From: Candidatus Saccharimonadota bacterium
GTDB lineage: Bacteria; Patescibacteriota; Saccharimonadia; Saccharimonadales; UBA4665
Reading direction: 5' to 3'
DNA: 64,000 bases
NCBI GenBank assembly: GCA_029288365.1
Contig: JARIHI010000003.1
Span: forward strand, 108,771-172,770
Part shown: positions 1 through 9,290 of the stretch, piece after piece
Layout of the letters: each line of letters opens with the position of its first letter
Numbering within the stretch: the stretch's first letter is position 1
The notes under the pieces: generated by a model
What the model saw: only the letters and a program-made list of their open reading frames with translations
Databases searched by the model: none
What the model was told of the DNA's origin: nothing
Made by a program: the position numbers and the translations under genes

Positions 1-1
1 T

Positions 2-67
2 AGTAGGGACGTGAATGTCGTCAAGAACAATAACGGTAAGCTATTCCTCCCAATCAACAGTCAGTGA
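2..67 (+). CDS. C-terminal end of an upstream gene (partial, tentative)
   Basis: The second forward frame is open from the window edge to a TGA at 65-67 and encodes about 21 residues ending NNNGKLFLPINSQ, which looks like a plausible protein tail. Nothing can be said about function. The 83 bases after it contain no recognisable gene. It could be a chance open frame. Confidence 0.25.
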   Translation, partial: SRDVNVVKNNNGKLFLPINSQ

Positions 68-150
68 GTGTGCCACCTCTGATGTGTTAATAAGCCTGTG
101 GACGATGGAACACAAGAACTCATGACCACACGACTAATTTGATTGTAGCA

Positions 151-399
151 CTAGATTTTATTGTCGCTGTTATTTTCTAGTCTCTTTTTGTCTTGATAAA
201 TGTCGTAAATCAAATTTGCTAAGTCCCTAGCATCTCGCTTCATTCGTAAATTGGTTCGAGCTGTATCAAGTGCATCTTTAGCTAAAATATCAAGCGTTGA
301 TATGACTTCAATGATCTCTTCATCGCTCATGCTAAGAGCATCATCACCTAGTATATTTCGTGCTTCTTCGACACTAACAGGAAGCTGATTTTTACTCAT
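151..399 (-). CDS. Small hypothetical protein, 82 aa
   Basis: This is a charged, helical-looking protein with two acidic/amphipathic stretches (SVEEARNILGDDALSMSDEE near residues 9-28, then a Lys/Arg/Asp-rich C-terminal helix). I do not recognise a family. There is no Shine-Dalgarno. On the minus strand a GATAAT/TATAAT cluster (413-403) sits just upstream of the ATG, which fits leaderless transcription. It reads away from the defence operon that begins at 782. Its size and composition would suit an antitoxin or small regulator, but no partner gene is visible, so that is speculation. The 380 bases between it and the operon hold small hairpins (e.g. GACCTC-ACAG-GAGGTC near 632-647) and no convincing gene. 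Confidence 0.55.
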   Translation of the reverse strand: MSKNQLPVSVEEARNILGDDALSMSDEEIIEVISTLDILAKDALDTARTNLRMKRDARDLANLIYDIYQDKKRLENNSDNKI

Positions 400-781
400 A
401 GAATTATATTATCAGCATTAGTCCTGTTAGGATCAGAGTGTGAAGCGAACGAAAAATAATAAACCACCGATAAGCACAGAAGAAATAGTTACAGTCATAT
501 TGCCTATTGTTAGCAACAATAAATAACGTTGGCAGCGTAAATATAGCTAAAAAAATTTGCGTAGCGTTACTCAAATTAAATTATCACAAAAAGATGAACG
601 GTATTCCTGTAGATAATGCCCCCTGAGACCTCACAGGAGGTCGTAGAAGCGGTTTTAGAGCAAAAGATGAGTATATGTATAGTATGGACAAATTAGCTAT
701 TTTCTTGTGACATAAATTTTTCGAGTAATAACATGATACTCGCTTATTTTCAAATGGGTCATTACAGAGTAGAATAAGGCT

Positions 782-2233
782 ATGAAAATTAAGCAAAGTC
801 CTCCGTATGCACCTCTACTTATTGAATCAATGCGGTCACTTGGCTATTCATTTGATACTGCTATTGCTGATCTCATAGATAATAGCGTTAGTGCTCAGGC
901 TAAGAACATCAACATTTTGCTAGACCCGTCTGATGATCCGCAACTAATTATATTCGATGATGGTAATGGAATGGATTCAGCATCACTAGAAGAAGCATTG
1001 CGGTTCGGTAGTCGAGGTCCATTAGAGTCTCGTAGCGAATTTGACTTAGGACGATTTGGGTTAGGTTTGAAGTCTGCATCTTTATCTCAATGTAGACGTT
1101 TAATCGTAGCAAGTAAGCATGATGGCAAGGTCTGCTGTTTTTCATGGGACTTAGATGAAGTCGAAAAGACTGGTGACTGGTCTGTACTTGAGTATGCTAA
1201 TGATGAAATAAGCCAGCTTCCATCTATTGACCTATTCGATTCGGTTAATTCTGGTACTTATGTTTTGCTTCAGAATTTTGATCGCATTGCAGCATCATCG
1301 CATGACGTAAAAAAGACGTTGGACACGCTAATTGAGACTGCTGAAGATCATCTTTCATTAGTATTTCACCGAATTATTAGTGAAGATCGAGTCAGTATTG
1401 CAATAAATGGCAGACCTATCGAACCTAAAGACCCTTTCTTGGAGAATCACAAGTCTACTCAAAGACTCCGTGAGCAAAGCATCAGTATTGATGACAATAA
1501 GATCACTTTACAGCCATACATTCTTCCTCATCGAAATAAGCTATCGAGAGATGATTTGAAGAAAGTAGGTGGTTCTGATGACCTACGAACTAATCAAGGC
1601 TTTTATATTTACCGTTGTAAGCGATTGATCATTTGGGGTACATGGTTCAGGTTGCTGAGTAAAGAAGAGCTTAATAAATTGGCTAGGGTTAAGGTGGATA
1701 TACCAAATTCACTTGATGAAATTTGGAGCATTGACGTAAAGAAAAGCACAGCCAATCTACCAGATAAGATTCGAAAGAATCTGTACGGTAGCATTAAAGA
1801 ATCTGTGTTTGGAAGTAAGAAAGTTATCGAGTATAGGGGTAAGTTACACAGAAATGAAGACATTAGCTACATTTGGCAAAGACTGACTGAACGTGATGGT
1901 GGAGTTACATATTCAATAAATAGAGACCTCCCTCAGATTCAGCTTCTGACGAACAGTCTAAACCAGACTGGACAGCGTGTGCTCGAAGCATTACTAAAGA
2001 ATGTTGAAGAGAATTTTCCATCAAGTAGCCTATATCTAGATGTAGCAGACGGTGAGATAAGTACAGTCATTAAAGATAGCCAGAAGATATTAGATGAATT
2101 TGAAGTTCAGTTAAGTTTTGCAGAGCAACTTGGGTTATCACGAGATGAATTGATTGGTATGCTCGTTAAGACAGAACCATACGCTAGCAATGAAGAAATT
2201 AAGTCTAAGCACAATAATCGACAGGAACAGTAA
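782..2233 (+). CDS. MORC/MutL-type GHKL ATPase of a Z1/AIPR defence operon
   Basis: This 483 aa protein has the GHKL (HATPase_c_3) motifs near the N-terminus in the order seen in MutL, Hsp90 and MORC: ADLIDNSVSA (Mg-coordinating Asn, around residue 35), FDDGNGMD (around 58) and GRFGLGLKSAS (around 90). The remaining ~350 residues have no motif I recognise. ATPases of this class were described as components of restriction-type operons alongside Z1, PD-(D/E)XK and AIPR proteins (the Iyer, Abhiman and Aravind analysis of MutL homologues in restriction-modification systems). I infer a DNA-clamp or sensor role. The start is supported by TAGAAT at 770-775, six bases before the ATG, so the operon mRNA may be leaderless. 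The next gene starts immediately after its stop. Confidence 0.9.
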   Translation: MKIKQSPPYAPLLIESMRSLGYSFDTAIADLIDNSVSAQAKNINILLDPSDDPQLIIFDDGNGMDSASLEEALRFGSRGPLESRSEFDLGRFGLGLKSASLSQCRRLIVASKHDGKVCCFSWDLDEVEKTGDWSVLEYANDEISQLPSIDLFDSVNSGTYVLLQNFDRIAASSHDVKKTLDTLIETAEDHLSLVFHRIISEDRVSIAINGRPIEPKDPFLENHKSTQRLREQSISIDDNKITLQPYILPHRNKLSRDDLKKVGGSDDLRTNQGFYIYRCKRLIIWGTWFRLLSKEELNKLARVKVDIPNSLDEIWSIDVKKSTANLPDKIRKNLYGSIKESVFGSKKVIEYRGKLHRNEDISYIWQRLTERDGGVTYSINRDLPQIQLLTNSLNQTGQRVLEALLKNVEENFPSSSLYLDVADGEISTVIKDSQKILDEFEVQLSFAEQLGLSRDELIGMLVKTEPYASNEEIKSKHNNRQEQ

Positions 2234-4927
2234 ATGACAGAGGACGCAAAAACATTCAAAAGAATCGTACAAGACTTACTCGATAAGCACAGTGCTAAGG
2301 ATTCAATAAGTGACACTCTTATAGATGATGAAGTAAATAAGGCATTCTCAGCAATTAGTGTACTGGGACTAACAGTGACTGATGAAGAGAAAACCTCTGT
2401 ACGAAATGAATTGCTTGCGGACAATAAAATTCGGTTAGAGCCAGGTATTGCGATTGTACCTAGAACACATAAGAAATGGTTCGCTGACAAAAAAGCAGAA
2501 CTAGATTTAGATTATTGGAATCGATTCAAAGAATTACTGATCAAAGATAAAGGCTTCCCCGTAAATGTTGTAGCTGAAATGGACAATGTTTCTGACGAGA
2601 TTGTTGATTTAATTGGTGATCCATCAAGAACTGAAGAACGTGAGCAAAGGCGTGGGCTGATAATCGGAGATGTCCAGTCAGGGAAGACAGTTAATTATAG
2701 TGGCATTATTTGTAAAGCAGTAGATGCCAAATTCCGTGCTGTGATTCTAATGACTGGTACGACTAATGATCTCCGCAAGCAAACACAGATTCGTTTAGAT
2801 GAAGCATTCACTGGCATTGATACTGGCAGCGAAACACTAAATTTCATTGGTGTAGGTCAGTACAACAAAAAGCTAAGACCAATTTCTTTCACTACAGTTG
2901 ATAAGGATTTCAGCAAGAGTGCAGCTAAGCAGTTAAGTAGTGCCTTATCTCAAAGTGACGGTGATCGTCCTATGCTATTTGTGATTAAGAAAAACGTATC
3001 AGTTCTAAAAAGTCTTTTAGATTGGATCAAGACTCACAACCAGTATGGCGAGAACAAGATAGATGGTTCTGTTCTTATGATCGATGATGAGGCAGATTAT
3101 GCTTCGGTCAATACAAAGGCTGCTGGTGAAGATCGTAGCAAGACAAATGCGTACATTGAAGAACTACTAAATGTATTTAGATTCGCAAGCTATGTAGGCT
3201 TTACAGCGACACCATACGCCAATGTTTTTATTGATCCTGAATCTGATGAAGATATGGAGAAAGAGGGTTTGTTCCCTAAGGATTATATTTATACCCTAAA
3301 TGCACCTACGAATTATATTGGTGCTAGAGATATTTTCCCGAATGATGGTAAGTACCATAAAATGCTTCGGACTATTGATGATGGTGAAGATTATTATCCT
3401 TTAAGGCATAAGAAAGATGATGATCTTGGAGAAATTGCTCCAAGTCTTCGAGCTGCTGTTAATACATTTTTAGTAGCGAATGCTATTCGTGATTTACGAG
3501 GAGATCAGAATACTCACCGCTCGATGATGATCAATGTCACTCGTTTTGTGAATACACAGCAACTTATTCGCAAAGCTGTGAATGAATACGTAGATGACGT
3601 AAAGCGTTCCATTAAGAATTACGCTTCATTACCTACTGCTAAGGCGTTAAGAGATAAGAATATCAGTTCTCTGCACGAGACATTTAAGCGTGAATATAGC
3701 CACAAAGAATTTACTTGGGAACAAGTTCAGGCGATTCTTTTTGATTCAATTCTACCTATTCAAATCTACGCTGCACATGGTGGTGGAGATGACTTGAATT
3801 ATGAAGAGTTCAATGACGGTCTACGAACGATTGTAGTTGGCGGACAAAGGCTCTCACGAGGCTTAACACTCGAGGGTCTTATAGTCAGTTACTTATACAG
3901 AAATTCAATGGCTTACGACACTTTAATGCAGATGGGGCGTTGGTTTGGTTATCGCAATAACTATGATGATTTATGCAGGTTATGGATGGATGATGTCAGT
4001 CAAGATTGGTACGCATTCATTTCAGAAGCTACTGATGAATTGCGTGAAGAGGTGAAAAGGCTACGAGACCTGGAAGCCACTCCATTAGACTTCGGTCTGA
4101 AAGTTAGAAATGATCCTGATATACCACTCATTGTGACAGCAAGAAATAAGATGCGATCTGCACAGTCTAGAACAATCAGTAAATCGCTAAGCGGTAAGGC
4201 TGTTGAAACGCCTTTCATTTTCAACAATGCACGCAAAAATGACACAAACCTTAAGGCTGTTCTGAGCCTGACTGACTCAATAGAATTTAAGCCATCGGAC
4301 AATCAATATGCAGCGTATTCAGTACCAAAAGAACGAGTTCTTTCATTCTTGGGTAAGATCGAAGTGCCAACTGCGAACGCTCAGTTTAATCCAGAATCCA
4401 TTGCACAGTTCATACAGCAGTATGCAGGTGCTGAATTAAATGAATGGGACATCGTTATTCTTTCTGGTAAGGCTGAAACGAAATACGATCTTGCACAGAA
4501 TATATCTGTGACCCCTAACATTCGAAAGTTCGACTTCCTCAAAGGTGATGGAAGCGTAATTCGAATGAGTGGTTCCAAAAGACGCTTGGGTAGCCAGGGC
4601 AATACAAGATTTGGGCTTACGAAAGAGCAGATCGATCTAGCTAAAAAATTAGTACACGACAATCCTGAGCGTGGTGCTGTTAATGACGATGACTATTTTG
4701 CGATAGACAGGAAACCCTTGTTAATGATTTATTTCGTAGAGCCTAGTCAGGAAAGTAATGCAGAGGACTTATCTAAGCTAGATGACTTCAATGGGCAACC
4801 GCTAATCGGTTTTGGTTTAGGTATTCCAAAGTTAGGAAACGTAAGCACGAAATACATTCGTTACCAGACCAATAAGATACATCAGGAGTTTGGTGGCATT
4901 GATGAATACGAGGACGAAGATGACTGA
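2234..4927 (+). CDS. Z1 domain protein, helicase-like ATPase (897 aa)
   Basis: Superfamily II-like ATPase motifs are visible: Walker A GDVQSGKT (residues 145-152), Walker B VLMIDDEADYA (around 283), GFTATPYAN (around 325), and a C-terminal block GGQRLSRGLTLEG...QMGRWFGYR that matches helicase motifs V/VI and is the hallmark of the Z1 domain. The Z1 family occurs in restriction-like operons with MORC ATPases. The biochemical role is not established; translocation or unwinding of invading DNA is an inference. It starts at the base following the stop of the ATPase gene, and its last 8 bases overlap the next gene, so it is translationally coupled. Composition is AT-rich like the rest of the operon. 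Confidence 0.92.
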   Translation: MTEDAKTFKRIVQDLLDKHSAKDSISDTLIDDEVNKAFSAISVLGLTVTDEEKTSVRNELLADNKIRLEPGIAIVPRTHKKWFADKKAELDLDYWNRFKELLIKDKGFPVNVVAEMDNVSDEIVDLIGDPSRTEEREQRRGLIIGDVQSGKTVNYSGIICKAVDAKFRAVILMTGTTNDLRKQTQIRLDEAFTGIDTGSETLNFIGVGQYNKKLRPISFTTVDKDFSKSAAKQLSSALSQSDGDRPMLFVIKKNVSVLKSLLDWIKTHNQYGENKIDGSVLMIDDEADYASVNTKAAGEDRSKTNAYIEELLNVFRFASYVGFTATPYANVFIDPESDEDMEKEGLFPKDYIYTLNAPTNYIGARDIFPNDGKYHKMLRTIDDGEDYYPLRHKKDDDLGEIAPSLRAAVNTFLVANAIRDLRGDQNTHRSMMINVTRFVNTQQLIRKAVNEYVDDVKRSIKNYASLPTAKALRDKNISSLHETFKREYSHKEFTWEQVQAILFDSILPIQIYAAHGGGDDLNYEEFNDGLRTIVVGGQRLSRGLTLEGLIVSYLYRNSMAYDTLMQMGRWFGYRNNYDDLCRLWMDDVSQDWYAFISEATDELREEVKRLRDLEATPLDFGLKVRNDPDIPLIVTARNKMRSAQSRTISKSLSGKAVETPFIFNNARKNDTNLKAVLSLTDSIEFKPSDNQYAAYSVPKERVLSFLGKIEVPTANAQFNPESIAQFIQQYAGAELNEWDIVILSGKAETKYDLAQNISVTPNIRKFDFLKGDGSVIRMSGSKRRLGSQGNTRFGLTKEQIDLAKKLVHDNPERGAVNDDDYFAIDRKPLLMIYFVEPSQESNAEDLSKLDDFNGQPLIGFGLGIPKLGNVSTKYIRYQTNKIHQEFGGIDEYEDEDD

Positions 4928-5843
4928 GATTACTGAACGCATTCGCAAGCTACTCGAAAATCAAGAGTCAGAATCTTATAGTCGTTATGACGGTGAGCAT
5001 CCCTTTGATGTATATCTAGGTGTTGATCAGTCTGGTCGGAAGAGCCTTGCATTAGTAATGAACGCTAGGAGAGAAAGTGTAACTTCGACTAAGACTATTG
5101 ATGCCCAATTTTACAGGCGTGAGGACGGTCAGTTGATGCTTTGTTTCTCATTGGTTGATGACCAGCTCAGAGATATTTTCTATAAGTTCTGTGAAGATAT
5201 AATTGAAAGCTCTCGACTTCATCATAAGGAAGATGGCTTTGCACCCGTAATCGAACGCTGGGAGACTTGGATCAAATTCTTTTCAAAGACTTCTTTGCCT
5301 TTGTCTGAGAATGAAATACTAGGTCTGATAGGTGAAGTTTACTTCTTGCAAAATGTAATGATACCTAAATTCGGTCAGGACATAGCATTAGATTCCTACA
5401 TAGGCACTGACCGTGCACATAAAGACTTTGAAGTACAAGATACTTGGCATGAAGTGAAGTCGATACATAATGGTGTTCGATCTGTGAAAATCAGTTCAAT
5501 CGAACAATTAGACTCTGAATTAGTTGGCAATTTAGATATTCTGACATTCGATCAAAGCACTTCTACTTATGAAAATAACATTACACTCAATAGCATTATC
5601 AGCAATTTTAGGGAATCACTTGATCGTAAATGGCAGTTAAAATTTGATGAGAAGATGCGTAAAGCTGGTTATATCGAAGATGAGAGATACGATGAATATA
5701 ATTACCTGTTTGTGAGTTTAGACGAATATCATGTATCTGATTCATTTCCTAAATTAAGTAAATCTGATCTGCCAAACGGTATAACCAAAGCCAGCTATGA
5801 GATTGATATTTCAGCAATACAAAAATTTAAGGCAGTAAAATGA
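4920..5843 (+). CDS. PD-(D/E)XK motif protein (DUF4420 family)
   Basis: I place the start at 4920 (MTEITERIRKLL), which overlaps the Z1 stop by 8 bases. An in-frame ATG at 4890 would add only ten residues lying inside the Z1 gene. The 307 aa product has LGLIGEVYFL followed by an Asp-rich segment and WHEVKSI, the E-x-K of a PD-(D/E)XK nuclease core, with candidate acidic residues in AHKDFEV. DUF4420 proteins are regular partners of Z1 and AIPR. I infer that it is the nuclease of the module. It overlaps the AIPR gene by 4 bases (ATGA). Confidence 0.85.
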   Translation: MTEITERIRKLLENQESESYSRYDGEHPFDVYLGVDQSGRKSLALVMNARRESVTSTKTIDAQFYRREDGQLMLCFSLVDDQLRDIFYKFCEDIIESSRLHHKEDGFAPVIERWETWIKFFSKTSLPLSENEILGLIGEVYFLQNVMIPKFGQDIALDSYIGTDRAHKDFEVQDTWHEVKSIHNGVRSVKISSIEQLDSELVGNLDILTFDQSTSTYENNITLNSIISNFRESLDRKWQLKFDEKMRKAGYIEDERYDEYNYLFVSLDEYHVSDSFPKLSKSDLPNGITKASYEIDISAIQKFKAVK

Positions 5844-7951
5844 ACCTAGAAGACTTTCGTGCAGATTGGGTTGGTGATCTACGAGTTGCAGCAGAAGCTA
5901 ATCAGAGTGATCCTCACAGCGAATTTGTAATAGATGCAGTAGACCAGCTTCAAGAAGCAGAAGAAGTTGAGAATGTCGAACTTGGTTACTTTGAGGGTAT
6001 AGGACCAAAGGGTAAAAAGCTAATGACAGATGGATACGCTTTTGATTCTGTCGATAAGTCGTGCGTTGTACTAATCAGTGATTTCTCGAATAGTGATGAA
6101 ATGGAGACATTAAATAATACAGACATTGATAGACTGTATGATCGTATGAGTAATCTTGTCGAGGCTGCTCTTAGCGGATATATAGTCGATAATAAGTTCG
6201 AAGAAAGTAGTATAGGCTATACCTTTGCAGTAGATGCTAAAAGACTTTTCGATAATGGTGAAATATCTAAATTTAGGTTCTATATACTCACGGATAAAAA
6301 GCTGAGTGAGCGAGTCAAGAACATTCAAAAGAGTCCTATAAATGGTAAAAGGGTTGATCTTAATGCTTGGGACATCAACCGCTTCTACCAGCTTTATACA
6401 TCCACTCAGGGTAAGGAAGAAATTGAGATAGATGCGAGTTCAGTTGATGGAGGTGGCATACCTTTTGTAAGTGCCACTCAAGGTGATGATTATTCATCTT
6501 ATCTAGCTGTAGTACCAGGCAGGTTCTTAGCTGACATTTATCTTCTTTACGGTTCTAGACTACTCGAAGGAAACGTTCGGTCATTCTTGAGTATTCGTGG
6601 AAAAGTGAATAAATCTATCCGAGGAACGATACTGCAAGAACCTGATATGTTCTTTGCGTATAACAACGGTATCGCAGCAACTGCCACAGCCATTGAGACT
6701 ACTTTTGAAGACGGTAAGCACCTCATCACAAGAATCAATGACATGCAGATCATAAATGGCGGACAGACTACTGCTTCGATTGCTAATGCGGTTATACAAG
6801 ATAAGGCAACACTAGATAACATATTTGTTCCAATGAAGTTGTCTGTAGTGAACCATGACAAGGCAAAGGAAATGATCCCTGTTATTTCTAGAAGTGCCAA
6901 CAGCCAGAATAAAGTTGATGAAGCGGACTTCTTCTCAAATCACCCTTATCACGTTCGTATTGAAGAATACTCACGCAGAGTCTTAGCGCCACCAATAGAC
7001 GGTAATCAGTATCAGACTACATGGTTCTATGAGCGTGCACGAGGTCAATATGTTCAAGAGCAAATGAAGCTGACACGTTCAGAGCGAAAGCGTTACCAAC
7101 TCAAGAATCCTAAAGCACAATTATTACGGAAAGTAGACGTTGCTAAATTCATAAATTCATACGAGCAAAAGCCACATATTGTTAGTCGTGGTGCTCAATT
7201 TAATATGAGAAATTTTGCTGAATCTATTTCAAAGGATTGGAAACCTTCAGATCAAAATACTAGCTTTAATGAATACTATTTCAAAAAGTTAATAGCACTG
7301 GCAATCTTATTCAAATCAACCGAGAAGATAGTTTCAGCTCAACAGTGGTATCAAGAAATTAAAGCATACCGTGCCAACATAGTGACTTATAGTATTGCAG
7401 TAATAATCAATCAAATAGAGAAAAAATATCCAGGCAAGACTATCGACTTTCTTCGTATCTGGAACACTCAGGAAATTAGTCCAGAGCTTGAAGCTCAGCT
7501 CGTGAAGACTACTCGTGAAGTTTTCGATTTCATCACCCGTGATGACCGTACAACATTGAATGTTACTGAGTGGTGCAAAAAAGAAGATTGCTGGAAGCGT
7601 GCCCAAGACTATGACTTTACCTTGTTGGACAGTTTTGCTTCAACATTGTTAAAGAATGATGATGAGCAAGAAGAAAAAGAGATTGCTCAAAAAGAACAAA
7701 AAGTTACTAATCAAATTAGTGCAGAGATTGAATTAATAAATCTTGGAGCTGATTATTGGAAAAAGGTATTAGACTTTGGCAGGAATGACAGATTACTGAG
7801 TGAAATGGAAGATGGTCTACTAAGCGTAGCTGCTAATTTTGATACCACTGGAAGAGTTCCATCAGATAAGCAAGCTAAGTTAATTATGCAAATCAGAAGT
7901 CGGCTGTATGAAGAAGGTTTATCTCGTAATTTAGACAGCAGCGTAAAGTAA
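5840..7951 (+). CDS. AIPR family protein (abortive-infection-type)
   Basis: The 703 aa product contains the AIPR core: FLSIRGKVNKSIRGTI, a PDMFFAYNNGIAATA block, IINGGQTTASIANA and a SRSANSQNKVDEADF-SNHPYHVRIEEYSR block, roughly residues 245-385. The C-terminal third is helical and charged. AIPR proteins were named for phage-abortive-infection loci and recur in Z1/MORC operons; their activity is unknown to me. The start overlaps the upstream stop (ATGA), so the four genes from 782 to 7951 form one translationally coupled unit. This argues that they work as one complex or pathway. Confidence 0.92.
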   Translation: MNLEDFRADWVGDLRVAAEANQSDPHSEFVIDAVDQLQEAEEVENVELGYFEGIGPKGKKLMTDGYAFDSVDKSCVVLISDFSNSDEMETLNNTDIDRLYDRMSNLVEAALSGYIVDNKFEESSIGYTFAVDAKRLFDNGEISKFRFYILTDKKLSERVKNIQKSPINGKRVDLNAWDINRFYQLYTSTQGKEEIEIDASSVDGGGIPFVSATQGDDYSSYLAVVPGRFLADIYLLYGSRLLEGNVRSFLSIRGKVNKSIRGTILQEPDMFFAYNNGIAATATAIETTFEDGKHLITRINDMQIINGGQTTASIANAVIQDKATLDNIFVPMKLSVVNHDKAKEMIPVISRSANSQNKVDEADFFSNHPYHVRIEEYSRRVLAPPIDGNQYQTTWFYERARGQYVQEQMKLTRSERKRYQLKNPKAQLLRKVDVAKFINSYEQKPHIVSRGAQFNMRNFAESISKDWKPSDQNTSFNEYYFKKLIALAILFKSTEKIVSAQQWYQEIKAYRANIVTYSIAVIINQIEKKYPGKTIDFLRIWNTQEISPELEAQLVKTTREVFDFITRDDRTTLNVTEWCKKEDCWKRAQDYDFTLLDSFASTLLKNDDEQEEKEIAQKEQKVTNQISAEIELINLGADYWKKVLDFGRNDRLLSEMEDGLLSVAANFDTTGRVPSDKQAKLIMQIRSRLYEEGLSRNLDSSVK

Positions 7952-7977
7952 GTCCTTATGCTATTATTACATCAGTT

Positions 7978-9273
7978 ATGATTAAAGTAATAGAAACATT
8001 TAGTGGTATTGGTGCTCAGTCTAAAGCACTTAAAAACATAGGGTGTGATTTTCAGATCATCGGTACTGCCGACTGGGATATTCATGCCATTATCGCTTAT
8101 GATCTCATCCATAACGGCAAACAAGACCTTTCGAAGTATGAAAACGCTACTCGTGAAGAATTACTTAAGAAATTAGAAAATTCTACTCTTAGCATGGACG
8201 GAAAGGTTCCAACCGATTGGAAGAATATAAAGATACTGAATGTTGAAGTTCTACGAAGACTCTGTGCTGCAATTGATAGGACTAACAACTATGTGAGCGT
8301 AACTGACATGAATGGTGCACTTTTGCCCGTTGATATGGACGCTCTCACTTATTCATTCCCATGCCAGGATTTGTCGGTAGCCCATGCTTGGCATGGAAAG
8401 ACAGACGGTATAGACCGTAGTGCAGCTAACCGCTCAAGTCAGTTGTGGGAAATTGAACGAATCCTCAAAGAACGAAAAGCTAGTCCACGACCAATGCCTA
8501 AGTTCTTGTTAATGGAAAATGTTCCGAACATAATTTCTCGATCACACAGCAAGAATTTCGATGATTGGAAGCAGTCTCTTATAGATTTAGGTTACTACAA
8601 TCGATTCAATGTTCTTGTATCAAGCAATTTTGGTACTCCTCAAATTCGCAAACGTGCTTATCTCATGAGTTTTTATACTGGTGGCAATAAGAAGCTCGAA
8701 GCAAAGCTAGATAAGTATTTTGCTGCGAATAATCTTGAAGATGTTCGCATGAAGCCTTCCGAGCTCTCGAAGTATCTAAGGGTCGACTACGACAAGGAAA
8801 CTTTTCGACAAGAAGCTAATGAGGCACAGCCCAATGACACTCCTTCTCGTCGAGACATATTTATCAAAAGCGTTAAATTGTTTGACGGAAGTAATTATTC
8901 AAGTTATGTACCGACAATTACCACAAAGCAAGACCGTAGACCTAATTCTGGTGTGATCGTGTATGATAGCAAGCGTCCAGGTAAAAGTACATTCAGATAC
9001 CTAACAGCACGTGAAGCATTACTTCTTATGGGTTTTGAAGATAGTGATTATGAAGCATTAGTTGATGGCAACTTCAAGAAGAACATCACGACCAATTTCT
9101 TCACTACAACCAAGATAGTTAAGATGGCGGGTAACAGTATTGTTGTGCCAGTTTTGGAAGCAGTATTTACTCAGATGCTGTATGTAGATCAACATTTCTT
9201 GTCTAAAGTAACAAACGAAGAAACAGAAGAAGTAACACAATTAGCAGGAGAGCTTAGCCTCGCCACATCCTAA
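7978..9273 (+). CDS. C5-cytosine DNA methyltransferase
   Basis: All main motifs are visible in this 431 aa protein: motif I ETFSGIGAQSKAL (residues 6-18), catalytic motif IV SFPCQDLS with PCQ at 128-130, motif VI MENVPN (179-184), motif VIII QIRKRA (222-227), a target-recognition region, and C-terminal motifs IX/X (TAREALLLMGF, KMAGNSIVVPVL). It transfers methyl from SAM to C5 of cytosine. It begins 26 bases after the AIPR stop, and TGCTATTAT lies just upstream, so it may also have its own promoter. Independent expression of the methylase before the nuclease would suit a restriction-modification system. Target site unknown. Confidence 0.95.
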   Translation: MIKVIETFSGIGAQSKALKNIGCDFQIIGTADWDIHAIIAYDLIHNGKQDLSKYENATREELLKKLENSTLSMDGKVPTDWKNIKILNVEVLRRLCAAIDRTNNYVSVTDMNGALLPVDMDALTYSFPCQDLSVAHAWHGKTDGIDRSAANRSSQLWEIERILKERKASPRPMPKFLLMENVPNIISRSHSKNFDDWKQSLIDLGYYNRFNVLVSSNFGTPQIRKRAYLMSFYTGGNKKLEAKLDKYFAANNLEDVRMKPSELSKYLRVDYDKETFRQEANEAQPNDTPSRRDIFIKSVKLFDGSNYSSYVPTITTKQDRRPNSGVIVYDSKRPGKSTFRYLTAREALLLMGFEDSDYEALVDGNFKKNITTNFFTTTKIVKMAGNSIVVPVLEAVFTQMLYVDQHFLSKVTNEETEEVTQLAGELSLATS

Positions 9274-9290
9274 GGAGCTGAAAAGCATTT

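Noticed and set aside
584..796. Minus-strand open frame of 70 codons before the ATPase gene
   Set aside because: It overlaps the operon promoter and start, has no SD or -10, and the sequence has no protein-like motif.
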